From Bacteroidales bacterium (GTDB lineage Bacteria > Bacteroidota > Bacteroidia > Bacteroidales > UBA7960), in assembly GCA_003559735.1 (NCBI GenBank), contig PWKN01000176.1:1-49729 (forward strand): a DNA stretch of 49,729 bases, in the 5' to 3' direction. The translations under genes and the position numbers were made by a program. Within the stretch, counting starts at the first letter, position 1; every line of letters starts with the position of its first letter. The notes beneath the pieces were generated by a model. The model did no database searches and was not told the origin of the DNA. It worked only from the letters and a program-made list of their open reading frames with translations. Positions 42,682 through 49,729 of this stretch are shown here, piece after piece.

Positions 42682-45600
42682 TTAAATGGTTTTTTGTGGC
42701 AAATGTTTTTCAAAATATTCGTCGAAACGTTTTACCAGCAGGTCGCAACCGTACCGGTAAAGTCTACGATGGTTATCATGGTCTGTGTACCGGAATGAAC
42801 AATGATCCTTTTCGCGGGCAGTGCCATCCATGACAGAGGCCACTTCCAGCATCACATCTGCAGGTGTTTCATACCCGGCCTGCAAACCAAAAGATTGATG
42901 CAGCTTAACGAGCTGCTTAAAGGAAGAGTCTTCCAGCGGGCTGTCCATGACCGCATCAAACTGCTGAATATACTTCTGTGTGTTGGTAAAGCTGCCCCCT
43001 GTTTCGACGGGAAAGGATGCAGGCAGCACCAGGTCGGCCAGGCTGGCCGTCTCGCTCATAAAATAGTCCTGTACCACGAGAAAGTCAGTGTTTTGCAGGA
43101 CTTTTTTGGTGTCGTTGCCCCGGATTGAACAACCCACCGGGTCTTCTCCAAAAACAAAGGCATTCTTTACTTGTCCGTCTCTCAGCAGGCTCCATTGTTC
43201 CTGAACCACATGTTCAGGCAGGTGGGCAGTTTGCCAGACCGATCTCAACTGCGACAAAACCGGCTCCCCGTTTATCTGTCCGCCTCCCGGAGCCATAGAA
43301 GCACAGCCCCCCATATCATACAAACCCTGGGCGTTGTTTTTTTCTTTGAGTGGCAGCAATCCACTGCCCTTTTTGCCACATTTTCCGGTAACATGGCAAA
43401 GGTTACGCAACTCGTGGCACGTATTGGCTGATATATTCTTTTCAGAGAACATCAGTACTGCCTGGGCTTCATTATTAAATGCTTCAGCAAATCCTGTCAC
43501 ATGAGTTATGCTCGCGCCCGACTTTTTTACAAGAAACCCGAAATCCTCCTGCAATGCATGTTCCCTGTAAGAATCGAATCCGGAGCAGTGATCATCAATA
43601 AACACCCTGTTCTCCATCCCTTTTTGAAGAATATGGTGGATGGCTGCCTTTACAAAATAATAAGACGACCCGATCATTGTGGTTTCGGTGGCTTTGTGGC
43701 GCATTCGGTTGTCTTCCCTGGTCGTGATGAGCACGATGGGGGTCCCCGCCCTGAAGTGCCTGTTGAAGGCGTAGTAACCAGGCACAGCATTCTCGTAGTT
43801 TATTTCGCTGTCAAGCACAAAAATTTTGTTTGCCTGTGCAAGGTCCTGTATGGGAACAGTGCAATTACTGTTTGCCATATATCCGGAGCCCCGTTCCATA
43901 TAATGAAAGCTGCTCACATTGTTCGTTTTTACTCCTGCCCTGGCCAGTTTCTGGATCAGGTATATCTCTTCGTTTGTCAGGCGCGCACCGGCATAGAATG
44001 CATTCTCATCGGGTTTTGCCTTTTGTATTTTTTTTGTGATGAGGTCATACGCTTCCCCGAATGACACCGGCTCAAATAAATTGTCCGCCTTTTTCAGAAG
44101 GGGAGTGGTGATCCGGGTATCATCATTCAGGTAATGGTAACCGAACTTGGCGTACCGGCAGATGCTTCCGTCCGTATTGATCAACCCCTTGTTTCCCGTA
44201 ACCCTTGCCACATAACCCTCCTTATGGTGCATATTGATCTGGCAACCCACAGAGCAGTAGTTGCATATGGAGCTGACCGTTTCCAGTTTAACCGGCACGG
44301 TTTTGAAAGGTACATTTTCGGTGATGGCGCCTGTTGGACAGGTATCAATGCACAAGCCGCACGATTCACAATCGGTGTCACGCAACCTGCCGTCCATGCT
44401 TGGAGCCACATAGGTATTGAATCCCCTGTTTACCAGTCCGAGTGCATTGGCCCCGTTTAATTCCGAACAAATCCGGATACAGCGCGAGCAAAGGATGCAT
44501 TTGTTGTTGTCTGCTTCAACAAAGGGATGGTCAAAGTCAACCAGGTATTTTTTATACGCACCCCCAAAACGTTTTTGTTCGGCCTGGTAGTCGTCAGCGT
44601 ATCTTTTCAGGTCGCAGGTGTGGAGTTCCGTACAACCGCACTCGAGACAGCGCATTGTTTCGTTGATGGCCGCCTCCTCACTGTAGCCAAGCTCCACCTC
44701 GTCAAAATTGTTGCGTTTCAGGGGATCCAGCGTGGGCATTTCCTCGCGGAGTTGTTTTGGGAATGACTGCTCATAGTCATTCTTATCCTGTTTTTCGAAA
44801 TTCTCTTTCTTGCTGAGAAATGGGACGTGATTGGGTGTGATCTCTTTGCCGTGGAGGTATTTGTCACAGCTTTCAGCTGCAATCTTTCCCTGTGCTATGG
44901 CTTCGATCAGCGTTGCGGGACCCGTTACGCCATCGCCGCAGGCAAACACGCTTTCGATGGAGGTTTGCAAGGTGCCAGGAGCGGCATCAATGTCGCCCCA
45001 CCGGTTTAACTTCAATTGTTCACCTGAGTGTTCGCTGATGTCATCCATGAAATCCGCCACTGTCTTCTGACCAATGGCTGCCAGGATGTAATCCAGTTTT
45101 ACGTCAAACTCCGACCCTTCAATTTTCACCGGCCTGCGGCGTCCGGATGCATCGGGTGCACCCAGCTCCATTCGGATACACGTTAGCGAGCTCAGGTTGC
45201 CATCTGCATCTTTGTTCACCCTGGCAGGCGCTGTCAGGAACATGTACTGTACACCCTCGAGCTTTGACTCATGGATCTCAATCGGGTTGGCCGGCATCTC
45301 CTTTTCCGTACGCCGGTAAATGACGATCACGTCGGTGGCTCCACAGCGCCGTGCCGTCCGGCAACAATCCATCGCAGTGTTCCCGCCACCGATCACTGCC
45401 ACAGTCTTACCGGTAAAATCATATTTCTGTCCGGTCATCTCCATGTTTCGCAGGAAGTCGATGCCGCTGAAGATGTTTCCTGCATCATCGTTTTCACAAC
45501 CAATGCCGGTCCCTTTTTGGGAGCCTATTGCAAGAATGGTTGCATCATATTGCTGTCTGATCTCTTTATAGCTAAGGTTGTCACCCAGCCGGCGGTTATA

Positions 45601-46386
45601 GTGGATCCTGACCCCCAGGTTTGTGATCCCTTCAATCTCTTTTTCGATCACATCGTTGGGCAGGCGGTAAGGAGGGATGCCGTATCGGAGCATGCCGCCT
45701 GCGTGTGGGTTCGCTTCATATATGTCGACACCATGTCCTTCTCTGGCCAGAAAGTAGGCCGCTGTAAGTCCACCGGGACCCGACCCGATCACGGCCACTT
45801 TTTTGCCTGTGGGGGGAGAAACTTCAGGCATGAACCGGTCATCCGAAAACATATCAATATCTGCGGTATGCCTTTTCAGGTAGTCTATTCCCACCCCTGT
45901 CCCCTCCAGCAGGGTGCGGCGGCAAACCAATTCGCAGGGACGTACGCATACCCTTCCGCAGATTGCCGGCAGTGGATTGGTCTCCTTGATCAGCTCCACG
46001 GCTTCGCGATGCTTGCCTTTGCTGATCATAGAGATGTAGCCCTGCACGTCCACTCCGGCAGGACATTCTTCCTGGCAGGGTGGTGCGCAGTCGGCATAGT
46101 GGTTGCTCACAAGCAGCTCAAGGGCAAACCTGCGCGACTGGCGGACCCGCTTGTTGTCGGTTTCAATACGCATCCCCTCGGTGATCCTGGTGGAACATGC
46201 CGGCTGCAGTCCGCGCATCCCCTCCACTTCCACTACACATAAGTAACAGGAGGAGAATGGGACCAGGCGATCATCATTGCACAGTGTGGGAATTTCGATG
46301 TTCAGGCGCCGTGCCAGTTCAAGAATTGTTTCACCCCTGTTGCCCTGTACAATCTTATTGTTGATGATGATATTGAGTTTGCTCAT
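42682..46386 (-). CDS. GltD/NuoG chimera: 2Fe-2S, glutamate-synthase-like flavoprotein, ferredoxin and molybdopterin-fold domains
   Basis: 1234 residues from MSKLNIIINN. (1) Residues 1-75: NuoG/HydA-type [2Fe-2S] domain with Cys36, 47, 50 and 64. (2) 90-510: GltD/NfnB-like flavoprotein: Fe-S Cys100, 104, 108 and Cys143, 147, 151, 155; FAD motif GSGPGG (201-206); NAD(P) motif GGGNTAMD (333-340); second FAD motif ACGDGVTGP (482-490). (3) Cys580, 583, 585, 591. (4) 630-683: two [4Fe-4S] ferredoxin motifs. (5) 708-743: Cys708, 711, 715, 743 of the molybdopterin Fe4S4 domain. (6) ~757-1150: molybdopterin-oxidoreductase fold. No Cys or in-frame TGA is found near 825-835, where formate dehydrogenases have Cys/Sec, so domain 6 may be inactive, as in NuoG. 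Downstream partner of HydB- and NuoE-like subunits. Substrates are not known. Confidence 0.85.
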   Translation of the reverse strand: MSKLNIIINNKIVQGNRGETILELARRLNIEIPTLCNDDRLVPFSSCYLCVVEVEGMRGLQPACSTRITEGMRIETDNKRVRQSRRFALELLVSNHYADCAPPCQEECPAGVDVQGYISMISKGKHREAVELIKETNPLPAICGRVCVRPCELVCRRTLLEGTGVGIDYLKRHTADIDMFSDDRFMPEVSPPTGKKVAVIGSGPGGLTAAYFLAREGHGVDIYEANPHAGGMLRYGIPPYRLPNDVIEKEIEGITNLGVRIHYNRRLGDNLSYKEIRQQYDATILAIGSQKGTGIGCENDDAGNIFSGIDFLRNMEMTGQKYDFTGKTVAVIGGGNTAMDCCRTARRCGATDVIVIYRRTEKEMPANPIEIHESKLEGVQYMFLTAPARVNKDADGNLSSLTCIRMELGAPDASGRRRPVKIEGSEFDVKLDYILAAIGQKTVADFMDDISEHSGEQLKLNRWGDIDAAPGTLQTSIESVFACGDGVTGPATLIEAIAQGKIAAESCDKYLHGKEITPNHVPFLSKKENFEKQDKNDYEQSFPKQLREEMPTLDPLKRNNFDEVELGYSEEAAINETMRCLECGCTELHTCDLKRYADDYQAEQKRFGGAYKKYLVDFDHPFVEADNNKCILCSRCIRICSELNGANALGLVNRGFNTYVAPSMDGRLRDTDCESCGLCIDTCPTGAITENVPFKTVPVKLETVSSICNYCSVGCQINMHHKEGYVARVTGNKGLINTDGSICRYAKFGYHYLNDDTRITTPLLKKADNLFEPVSFGEAYDLITKKIQKAKPDENAFYAGARLTNEEIYLIQKLARAGVKTNNVSSFHYMERGSGYMANSNCTVPIQDLAQANKIFVLDSEINYENAVPGYYAFNRHFRAGTPIVLITTREDNRMRHKATETTMIGSSYYFVKAAIHHILQKGMENRVFIDDHCSGFDSYREHALQEDFGFLVKKSGASITHVTGFAEAFNNEAQAVLMFSEKNISANTCHELRNLCHVTGKCGKKGSGLLPLKEKNNAQGLYDMGGCASMAPGGGQINGEPVLSQLRSVWQTAHLPEHVVQEQWSLLRDGQVKNAFVFGEDPVGCSIRGNDTKKVLQNTDFLVVQDYFMSETASLADLVLPASFPVETGGSFTNTQKYIQQFDAVMDSPLEDSSFKQLVKLHQSFGLQAGYETPADVMLEVASVMDGTAREKDHCSFRYTDHDNHRRLYRYGCDLLVKRFDEYFEKHLPQKTI

Positions 46387-46455
46387 ATGTATTTTGTTTT
46401 CTTGCATGCATTGCTGCACGTAACCTGTTATAACTGATCCTGAACCCGGTTTTTG

Positions 46456-48234
46456 TCATGAAACCCCGATCGCTTCAAACTTGCACCTTGTGTAACACAC
46501 CCCGCAACGGATACATACGTCCTGGAGAATTTTGTGCACCTGCTTCTTTTCTCCCTCGATGGCATCAACCGGACAACCTTTGATGCATGCCATGCACCCT
46601 GTGCAGTTTTCGTCAATCACCGTGTAGGTAAGCAGTTGCTTGCAGCTGATGGCAGGACATTTTTTGTCGCGTATGTGTGCTTCATATTCATCGCGAAAAT
46701 ACTTTATTGTGGTAAGCACCGGGTTGGGAGCCGTTTGTCCGAGTCCGCACAAAGAGCTGTCCTTGATGGTTTCCGCAAGTTCTTCGAGCATTTCAATGTC
46801 GCCTTCCTTGCCATCACCTGTGGTGATGCGGGTCAGTACTTCCAGCATCCGTTTGGTGCCCAGCCTGCAGAAAGTGCATTTTCCGCAGCTTTCCTTTTGG
46901 GTGAAGTCGAGGAAGAATCTTGCGATATCGACCACGCAGGTGGTCTCATCCATTACCACCATTCCGCCCGACCCCATAATGGCGCCAGTGGCATTTACCG
47001 AATCGTAATCGACGGGGGTATGGCTCAGGTGCTCAGGAATGCAGCCACCTGAGGGTCCGCCCAGCTGGACCGCCTTAAACTTCTTTCCACCGGTGATGCC
47101 TCCGCCCAACTTATAGATCACATCCCTGATGCTGATTCCCATGGGCACCTCCACCAGTCCGCCATGGTTGATCTTGCCGGTAAGCGCAAACACCTTGGTC
47201 CCTTTGCTGTTTTCCGTACCGTAACGCGCATAGGCCTTTGGTCCATTTCTTATGATCCAGGGGATGTTGATGAAGGTTTCAACATTATTGATGTTCGTCG
47301 GACTGTCCCACAGACCGGATTCGGCAGGGAAGGGGGGCCTTTTACGGGGCATGCCACGCAGTCCTTCGATGGAAGCAATCAGTGCGGTCTCTTCGCCACA
47401 TACGAAAGCCCCGGCACCTTCCTTGATGATGATGTCGAAATGAAACCCCCTGATGCCGAAGATATCATTTCCAAGGTACCCTTTTTCCCTGGCCTGGGCG
47501 ATGGCAATGTTGAGCCGCCTGATCGCCAGCGGGTATTCGGCGCGGCAGTAAATGTATCCCTCGCTTGCGCCGGTGGCATAGCCACAGATGATCATCCCTT
47601 CCAATACCCCGTGCGGGTCACCTTCGAGTATGGACCGGTCCATGAACGCACCCGGATCCCCTTCATCCGCATTGCAGATCACATATTTCGTTGCTGCTTC
47701 GTTTTTCTGGCAAAAGCGCCATTTCAGTCCGGCAGGAAACCCACCACCTCCACGTCCCCGCAAACCAGAGTCGATCACATCCTGGATTACCTGTTCGGGA
47801 CTCATTTGTTCACTGGCAATCTTCCGGATGGCCTGGTACCCGTCTCGTGCCTCGTAATCCTCAACAGACTCCGGATCTATGTGTCCGCAGTTTGCCAGGC
47901 TGATCTTCACCTGGCTTTCGAAGAACTCACGGTCTTTCGAAGGGCAGGCATCAGAATACACAATGTATTCAGGGATGGGTGAAAACTTTTTGATGTGCTT
48001 GTCGATGATCTCATCCACACGGGCGATATCGACCTCACCGTAAAGATAGGTACCGGTGTCATCAATCACTTCAACGAGGGGTTCACGGTAACACATCCCG
48101 ATACAGCTGGTTTTCCTTAACTGGAAGTCCAGTTTGTCGGCATCCATGATCCGTTTAAATTCATTGTAGGTTTTTGATGCCCCGGCAGCGATTCCGCAAC
48201 TTCCCAAACCGACAATTACTTTTGTGTTTCCCAT
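46456..48234 (-). CDS. HydB/NuoF-type NADH-binding flavoprotein
   Basis: 592 residues, longer than NuoF (~440). Residues 1-85 form a thioredoxin-like [2Fe-2S] domain (Cys13, Cys44, Cys48). The NuoF core carries the FMN/NADH loop GRGGGGFPAG (160-169), NADEGDPGAF, and a [4Fe-4S] site (Cys450, 453, 456, 496). Then come Cys526/Cys531 (CPAISC) and two ferredoxin [4Fe-4S] motifs (Cys544-554 and Cys574-584). This domain order matches the HydB subunit of bifurcating hydrogenases and related formate dehydrogenases. It oxidises or reduces NAD(H). It lies 108 bp after the NuoE-like gene and 69 bp before the chimera. Confidence 0.95.
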   Translation of the reverse strand: MGNTKVIVGLGSCGIAAGASKTYNEFKRIMDADKLDFQLRKTSCIGMCYREPLVEVIDDTGTYLYGEVDIARVDEIIDKHIKKFSPIPEYIVYSDACPSKDREFFESQVKISLANCGHIDPESVEDYEARDGYQAIRKIASEQMSPEQVIQDVIDSGLRGRGGGGFPAGLKWRFCQKNEAATKYVICNADEGDPGAFMDRSILEGDPHGVLEGMIICGYATGASEGYIYCRAEYPLAIRRLNIAIAQAREKGYLGNDIFGIRGFHFDIIIKEGAGAFVCGEETALIASIEGLRGMPRKRPPFPAESGLWDSPTNINNVETFINIPWIIRNGPKAYARYGTENSKGTKVFALTGKINHGGLVEVPMGISIRDVIYKLGGGITGGKKFKAVQLGGPSGGCIPEHLSHTPVDYDSVNATGAIMGSGGMVVMDETTCVVDIARFFLDFTQKESCGKCTFCRLGTKRMLEVLTRITTGDGKEGDIEMLEELAETIKDSSLCGLGQTAPNPVLTTIKYFRDEYEAHIRDKKCPAISCKQLLTYTVIDENCTGCMACIKGCPVDAIEGEKKQVHKILQDVCIRCGVCYTRCKFEAIGVS

Positions 48235-48342
48235 GCTTGCTTCTGATTATTTGTGTAACTTAAAAAATCGTGGATCCGGGGCGCAAACCGCTACAGGTCA
48301 GGCTCTCCCCAATGGCATGTGCCACTGACAAGGCATTGCCTC

Positions 48343-48864
48343 TTATTGTTCACCCCTGCGTATTTCCTTTATGATCTTCACAGCCTGTTTGGGTGTAAGC
48401 TTGCCATAGGTTTCTTCACCGATCATCATAACGGGTGCCAGTGAGCAGCAACCAAGGCAGGCGACAGTTTCAACGGTAAAGATACCGTCTTCTGTGGTTT
48501 CGCCATCCTTGATGTTCAGCGTATCAAGGATCTCGTCGGTGATGGCGGTGACATTTTGAACATGGCAGGCGGTTCCGTGACACATCTTTACAATGTGCTT
48601 GCCGGCGGGTTTCAGGCGGAACTGAGCATAGAAAGTGGCGACTCCATACATTTCATTCAGGCTGAGCCTGGTGGCTTTATGGATATGGAGAAACGCTTCC
48701 TTTGGCAGGTATCCGTATATTTCCTGGGTACCCTGCAGAAGAGGGATGAGGTTGCCTTTTCGGTTCTTGTATTTTTTCAGCAGTTCATCCATCAGAGAGA
48801 GGTCCGCCGCTTCATGAACAGCGGTCTCCCCGTTGTTTGATGGCTTGGTACGTTGTATGCGCAT
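48343..48864 (-). CDS. NuoE/HydC-type [2Fe-2S] subunit
   Basis: 173 residues with the thioredoxin-like [2Fe-2S] fold: Cys95 and Cys100 (CHGTAC), Cys136 and Cys140 (CLGCC). The N-terminal ~75 residues are helical, as in NuoE. Subunit of a NADH module with the HydB-like protein. First gene of the redox operon. A 17-bp dyad lies 13 bp upstream of its ATG. Confidence 0.95.
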   Translation of the reverse strand: MRIQRTKPSNNGETAVHEAADLSLMDELLKKYKNRKGNLIPLLQGTQEIYGYLPKEAFLHIHKATRLSLNEMYGVATFYAQFRLKPAGKHIVKMCHGTACHVQNVTAITDEILDTLNIKDGETTEDGIFTVETVACLGCCSLAPVMMIGEETYGKLTPKQAVKIIKEIRRGEQ

Positions 48865-48877
48865 ATTGGTTCAGGAT

Positions 48878-48894
48878 TTTTTCGTTGCGAAAAA
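48878..48894. promoter_or_regulatory. 17-bp dyad ahead of the redox operon
   Basis: TTTTTCG-TTG-CGAAAAA is a perfect 7-bp inverted repeat located 14-30 bp upstream of the NuoE-like ATG, between that gene and the preceding same-strand helicase-like gene. It overlaps a near match to the -7 element (TATTTTTC). It might be an operator site. No T-tract terminator form was seen. Confidence 0.4.
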
Positions 48895-48940
48895 TACATA
48901 AAAATCGGGGATGGAGCGTAACCGGACAGAAAAAAAATTC

Positions 48941-49729
48941 TTAAGTACTTTTCAATGAAGCCATTGCCATCCGCACATCAGCGTATGTAAACTCGTCGCC
49001 GAGCAAAGGCATGATGTCTGACAACCTGGTACTGTTCACAATTTTTGAGGCGGCAATGATCTGTTCCATCTTTTCCTCTTCAATGAATGCCCGTGCATCC
49101 AGCAAACCGTTCTCAATGTTTATGACCATGTGCGAGATGATGGTAGCGGGCGCAAGGTCTCTTACCTGTGCGATCTCTTCAATGCTTTTCCCCTCCTGGT
49201 GCAACTGGTAGCTTACTTCTGCTGAGGTAATACCCTGGGGTTTGTCTTTGCCGCCTTTGGTGGAGCCTTTTTTTGAACGTGACTTTCCGGGCACATTCTT
49301 GCTGAGGATCTTTGTGATCTCACCCTGCAACATCTCCTTTCTTTCCTTTGCCAGTAAGATGCTGGATGTGTTTTCCCTGTTGGGTTCATTATTTTCAAGA
49401 ATGGCACTGACCAGCGCTTCCGTTTTGCGGATCATCTGGAGGCGGCCGAAAAAGGCCGATTCAAGGTCACGGAGTTCTCCTGCGTACTTTTTAACCCCTT
49501 TCAGTTTGCCCACGGCAACCATATGTTCGAGGATGCGTTTGGAGCATGCGATAAGTTCTGGTTGAAAATAGTTGCCGCCTTTTTTCAGCCGCTCCTGCAG
49601 CAAGGCAGCATCGTCTGTTTTCAGGATGCGTTTCAGCTGGTTGAGAAAGCGGTCAGCGGTGGCTCTCAGGACATGAAAGTCGGCCATCAGCTTTTGCGCC
49701 CATTTCCTGAACCGTTGTTTTGCCGACCG
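48941..49729 (-). CDS. C-terminal part of a helicase-like protein with an HTH_40-type domain (5' end outside window)
   Basis: The frame is open to the right edge, with codons for RSAKQRFRKWAQKL before the ATG at 49687, so this is the tail of a longer protein. The visible ~262 residues are helical and basic. A Lys/Gly/Ser-rich linker (about 150-165) precedes a helix-turn-helix segment (SYQLHQEGKSIEEIAQVRDL, ATIISHM). This resembles the HTH_40 domain at the C-terminus of RecQ- and PIF1-type helicases of Bacteroidota. No helicase motifs are in view. The parent could be PIF1/RecD-like or RecQ-like. Confidence 0.7.
   Translation of the reverse strand, partial: RSAKQRFRKWAQKLMADFHVLRATADRFLNQLKRILKTDDAALLQERLKKGGNYFQPELIACSKRILEHMVAVGKLKGVKKYAGELRDLESAFFGRLQMIRKTEALVSAILENNEPNRENTSSILLAKERKEMLQGEITKILSKNVPGKSRSKKGSTKGGKDKPQGITSAEVSYQLHQEGKSIEEIAQVRDLAPATIISHMVINIENGLLDARAFIEEEKMEQIIAASKIVNSTRLSDIMPLLGDEFTYADVRMAMASLKST

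Noticed and set aside
45271-46242. 323-codon open frame on the plus strand inside the GltD/NuoG chimera
   Set aside because: It is fully antisense to the conserved FAD and Fe-S motifs of the chimera, and no domain is recognisable.
42682-46386. Annotation of the chimera as formate dehydrogenase alpha subunit
   Set aside because: No Cys/Sec is found at the expected metal-ligand position and a GltD module is inserted; the Fe4S4 motif alone is shared with NuoG.
47164-47982. 272-codon open frame on the plus strand inside the HydB-like gene
   Set aside because: It is antisense to the FMN/NADH-binding core and its translation shows no family.

Overview
The window looks like the core chromosome of a Bacteroidota bacterium, probably in or near the Bacteroidales/Marinilabiliales. 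Several features point that way: a type IX secretion (T9SS) C-terminal sorting domain and a PorW/SprE-type lipoprotein; a single-chain fused E1 alpha/beta 2-oxoacid dehydrogenase; a bactofilin placed just ahead of an atpB-E-F-H-A-G operon that lacks beta and epsilon; start sites mostly without Shine-Dalgarno sequences; and several good matches to the Bacteroidota promoter TTTG-N19-21-TAnnTTTG. Genes are dense on both strands. No intergenic gap exceeds 300 bp, and I saw no tRNA, rRNA, CRISPR array, insertion sequence or prophage.

Layout. 1-3.2 kb: tail of a T9SS cargo protein, then valS (-). 3.3-10.1 kb: E1 fusion (-), bifunctional NAD(P)HX repair enzyme (-), a WbqC-family protein (+) and a 7TM-HD phosphohydrolase (-). 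10.2-13.5 kb: thrS-infC-rpmI-rplT (+), with a probable AUA start for infC and a structured spacer before rplT. 13.5-16.8 kb: exported YD-repeat protein, Nudix hydrolase and photolyase (all -). 17-19.2 kb: AspT-type transporter and flavin-split-barrel protein (+). 19.2-21.6 kb: hpt-adk-obg (-). 21.8-23.7 kb: truA (+) facing an AI-2E-type exporter (-). 23.7-27.3 kb: ygeW-ygeY (-) divergent from xdhC (+). 27.4-33.5 kb: bactofilin, AtpI-like protein and ATP synthase a, c, b, delta, alpha, gamma (-). 33.7-41 kb: porW/sprE (-) divergent from M23 peptidase-dxr-rseP-rnz (+). 41.1-42.1 kb: lipoate-protein ligase (-). 42.2-48.9 kb: redox operon nuoE-like, nuoF/hydB-like, a 1234-residue GltD/NuoG chimera and a ferritin-like protein (-). 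48.9 kb to the end: C-terminal part of a helicase-like protein (-).

The most interesting locus is the redox operon. Its NuoE/NuoF-type pair has the extra N- and C-terminal cluster domains typical of electron-bifurcating HydBC-type modules. Its partner joins a NuoG-type [2Fe-2S] domain, a complete GltD/NfnB-like flavoprotein and a NuoG/formate-dehydrogenase-like molybdopterin fold that has no evident Cys or Sec ligand. No hydrogenase H-cluster or active formate dehydrogenase is seen, so it may be an NADH/NADPH/ferredoxin-type bifurcating or transhydrogenating complex whose substrate is not settled. Other points of interest are the AUA-initiated infC with a strong Shine-Dalgarno in a group that rarely uses one, the rpmI-rplT spacer hairpin, a stripped-down ygeW-ygeY-xdhC purine/ureide locus, and two unusual short repeats.
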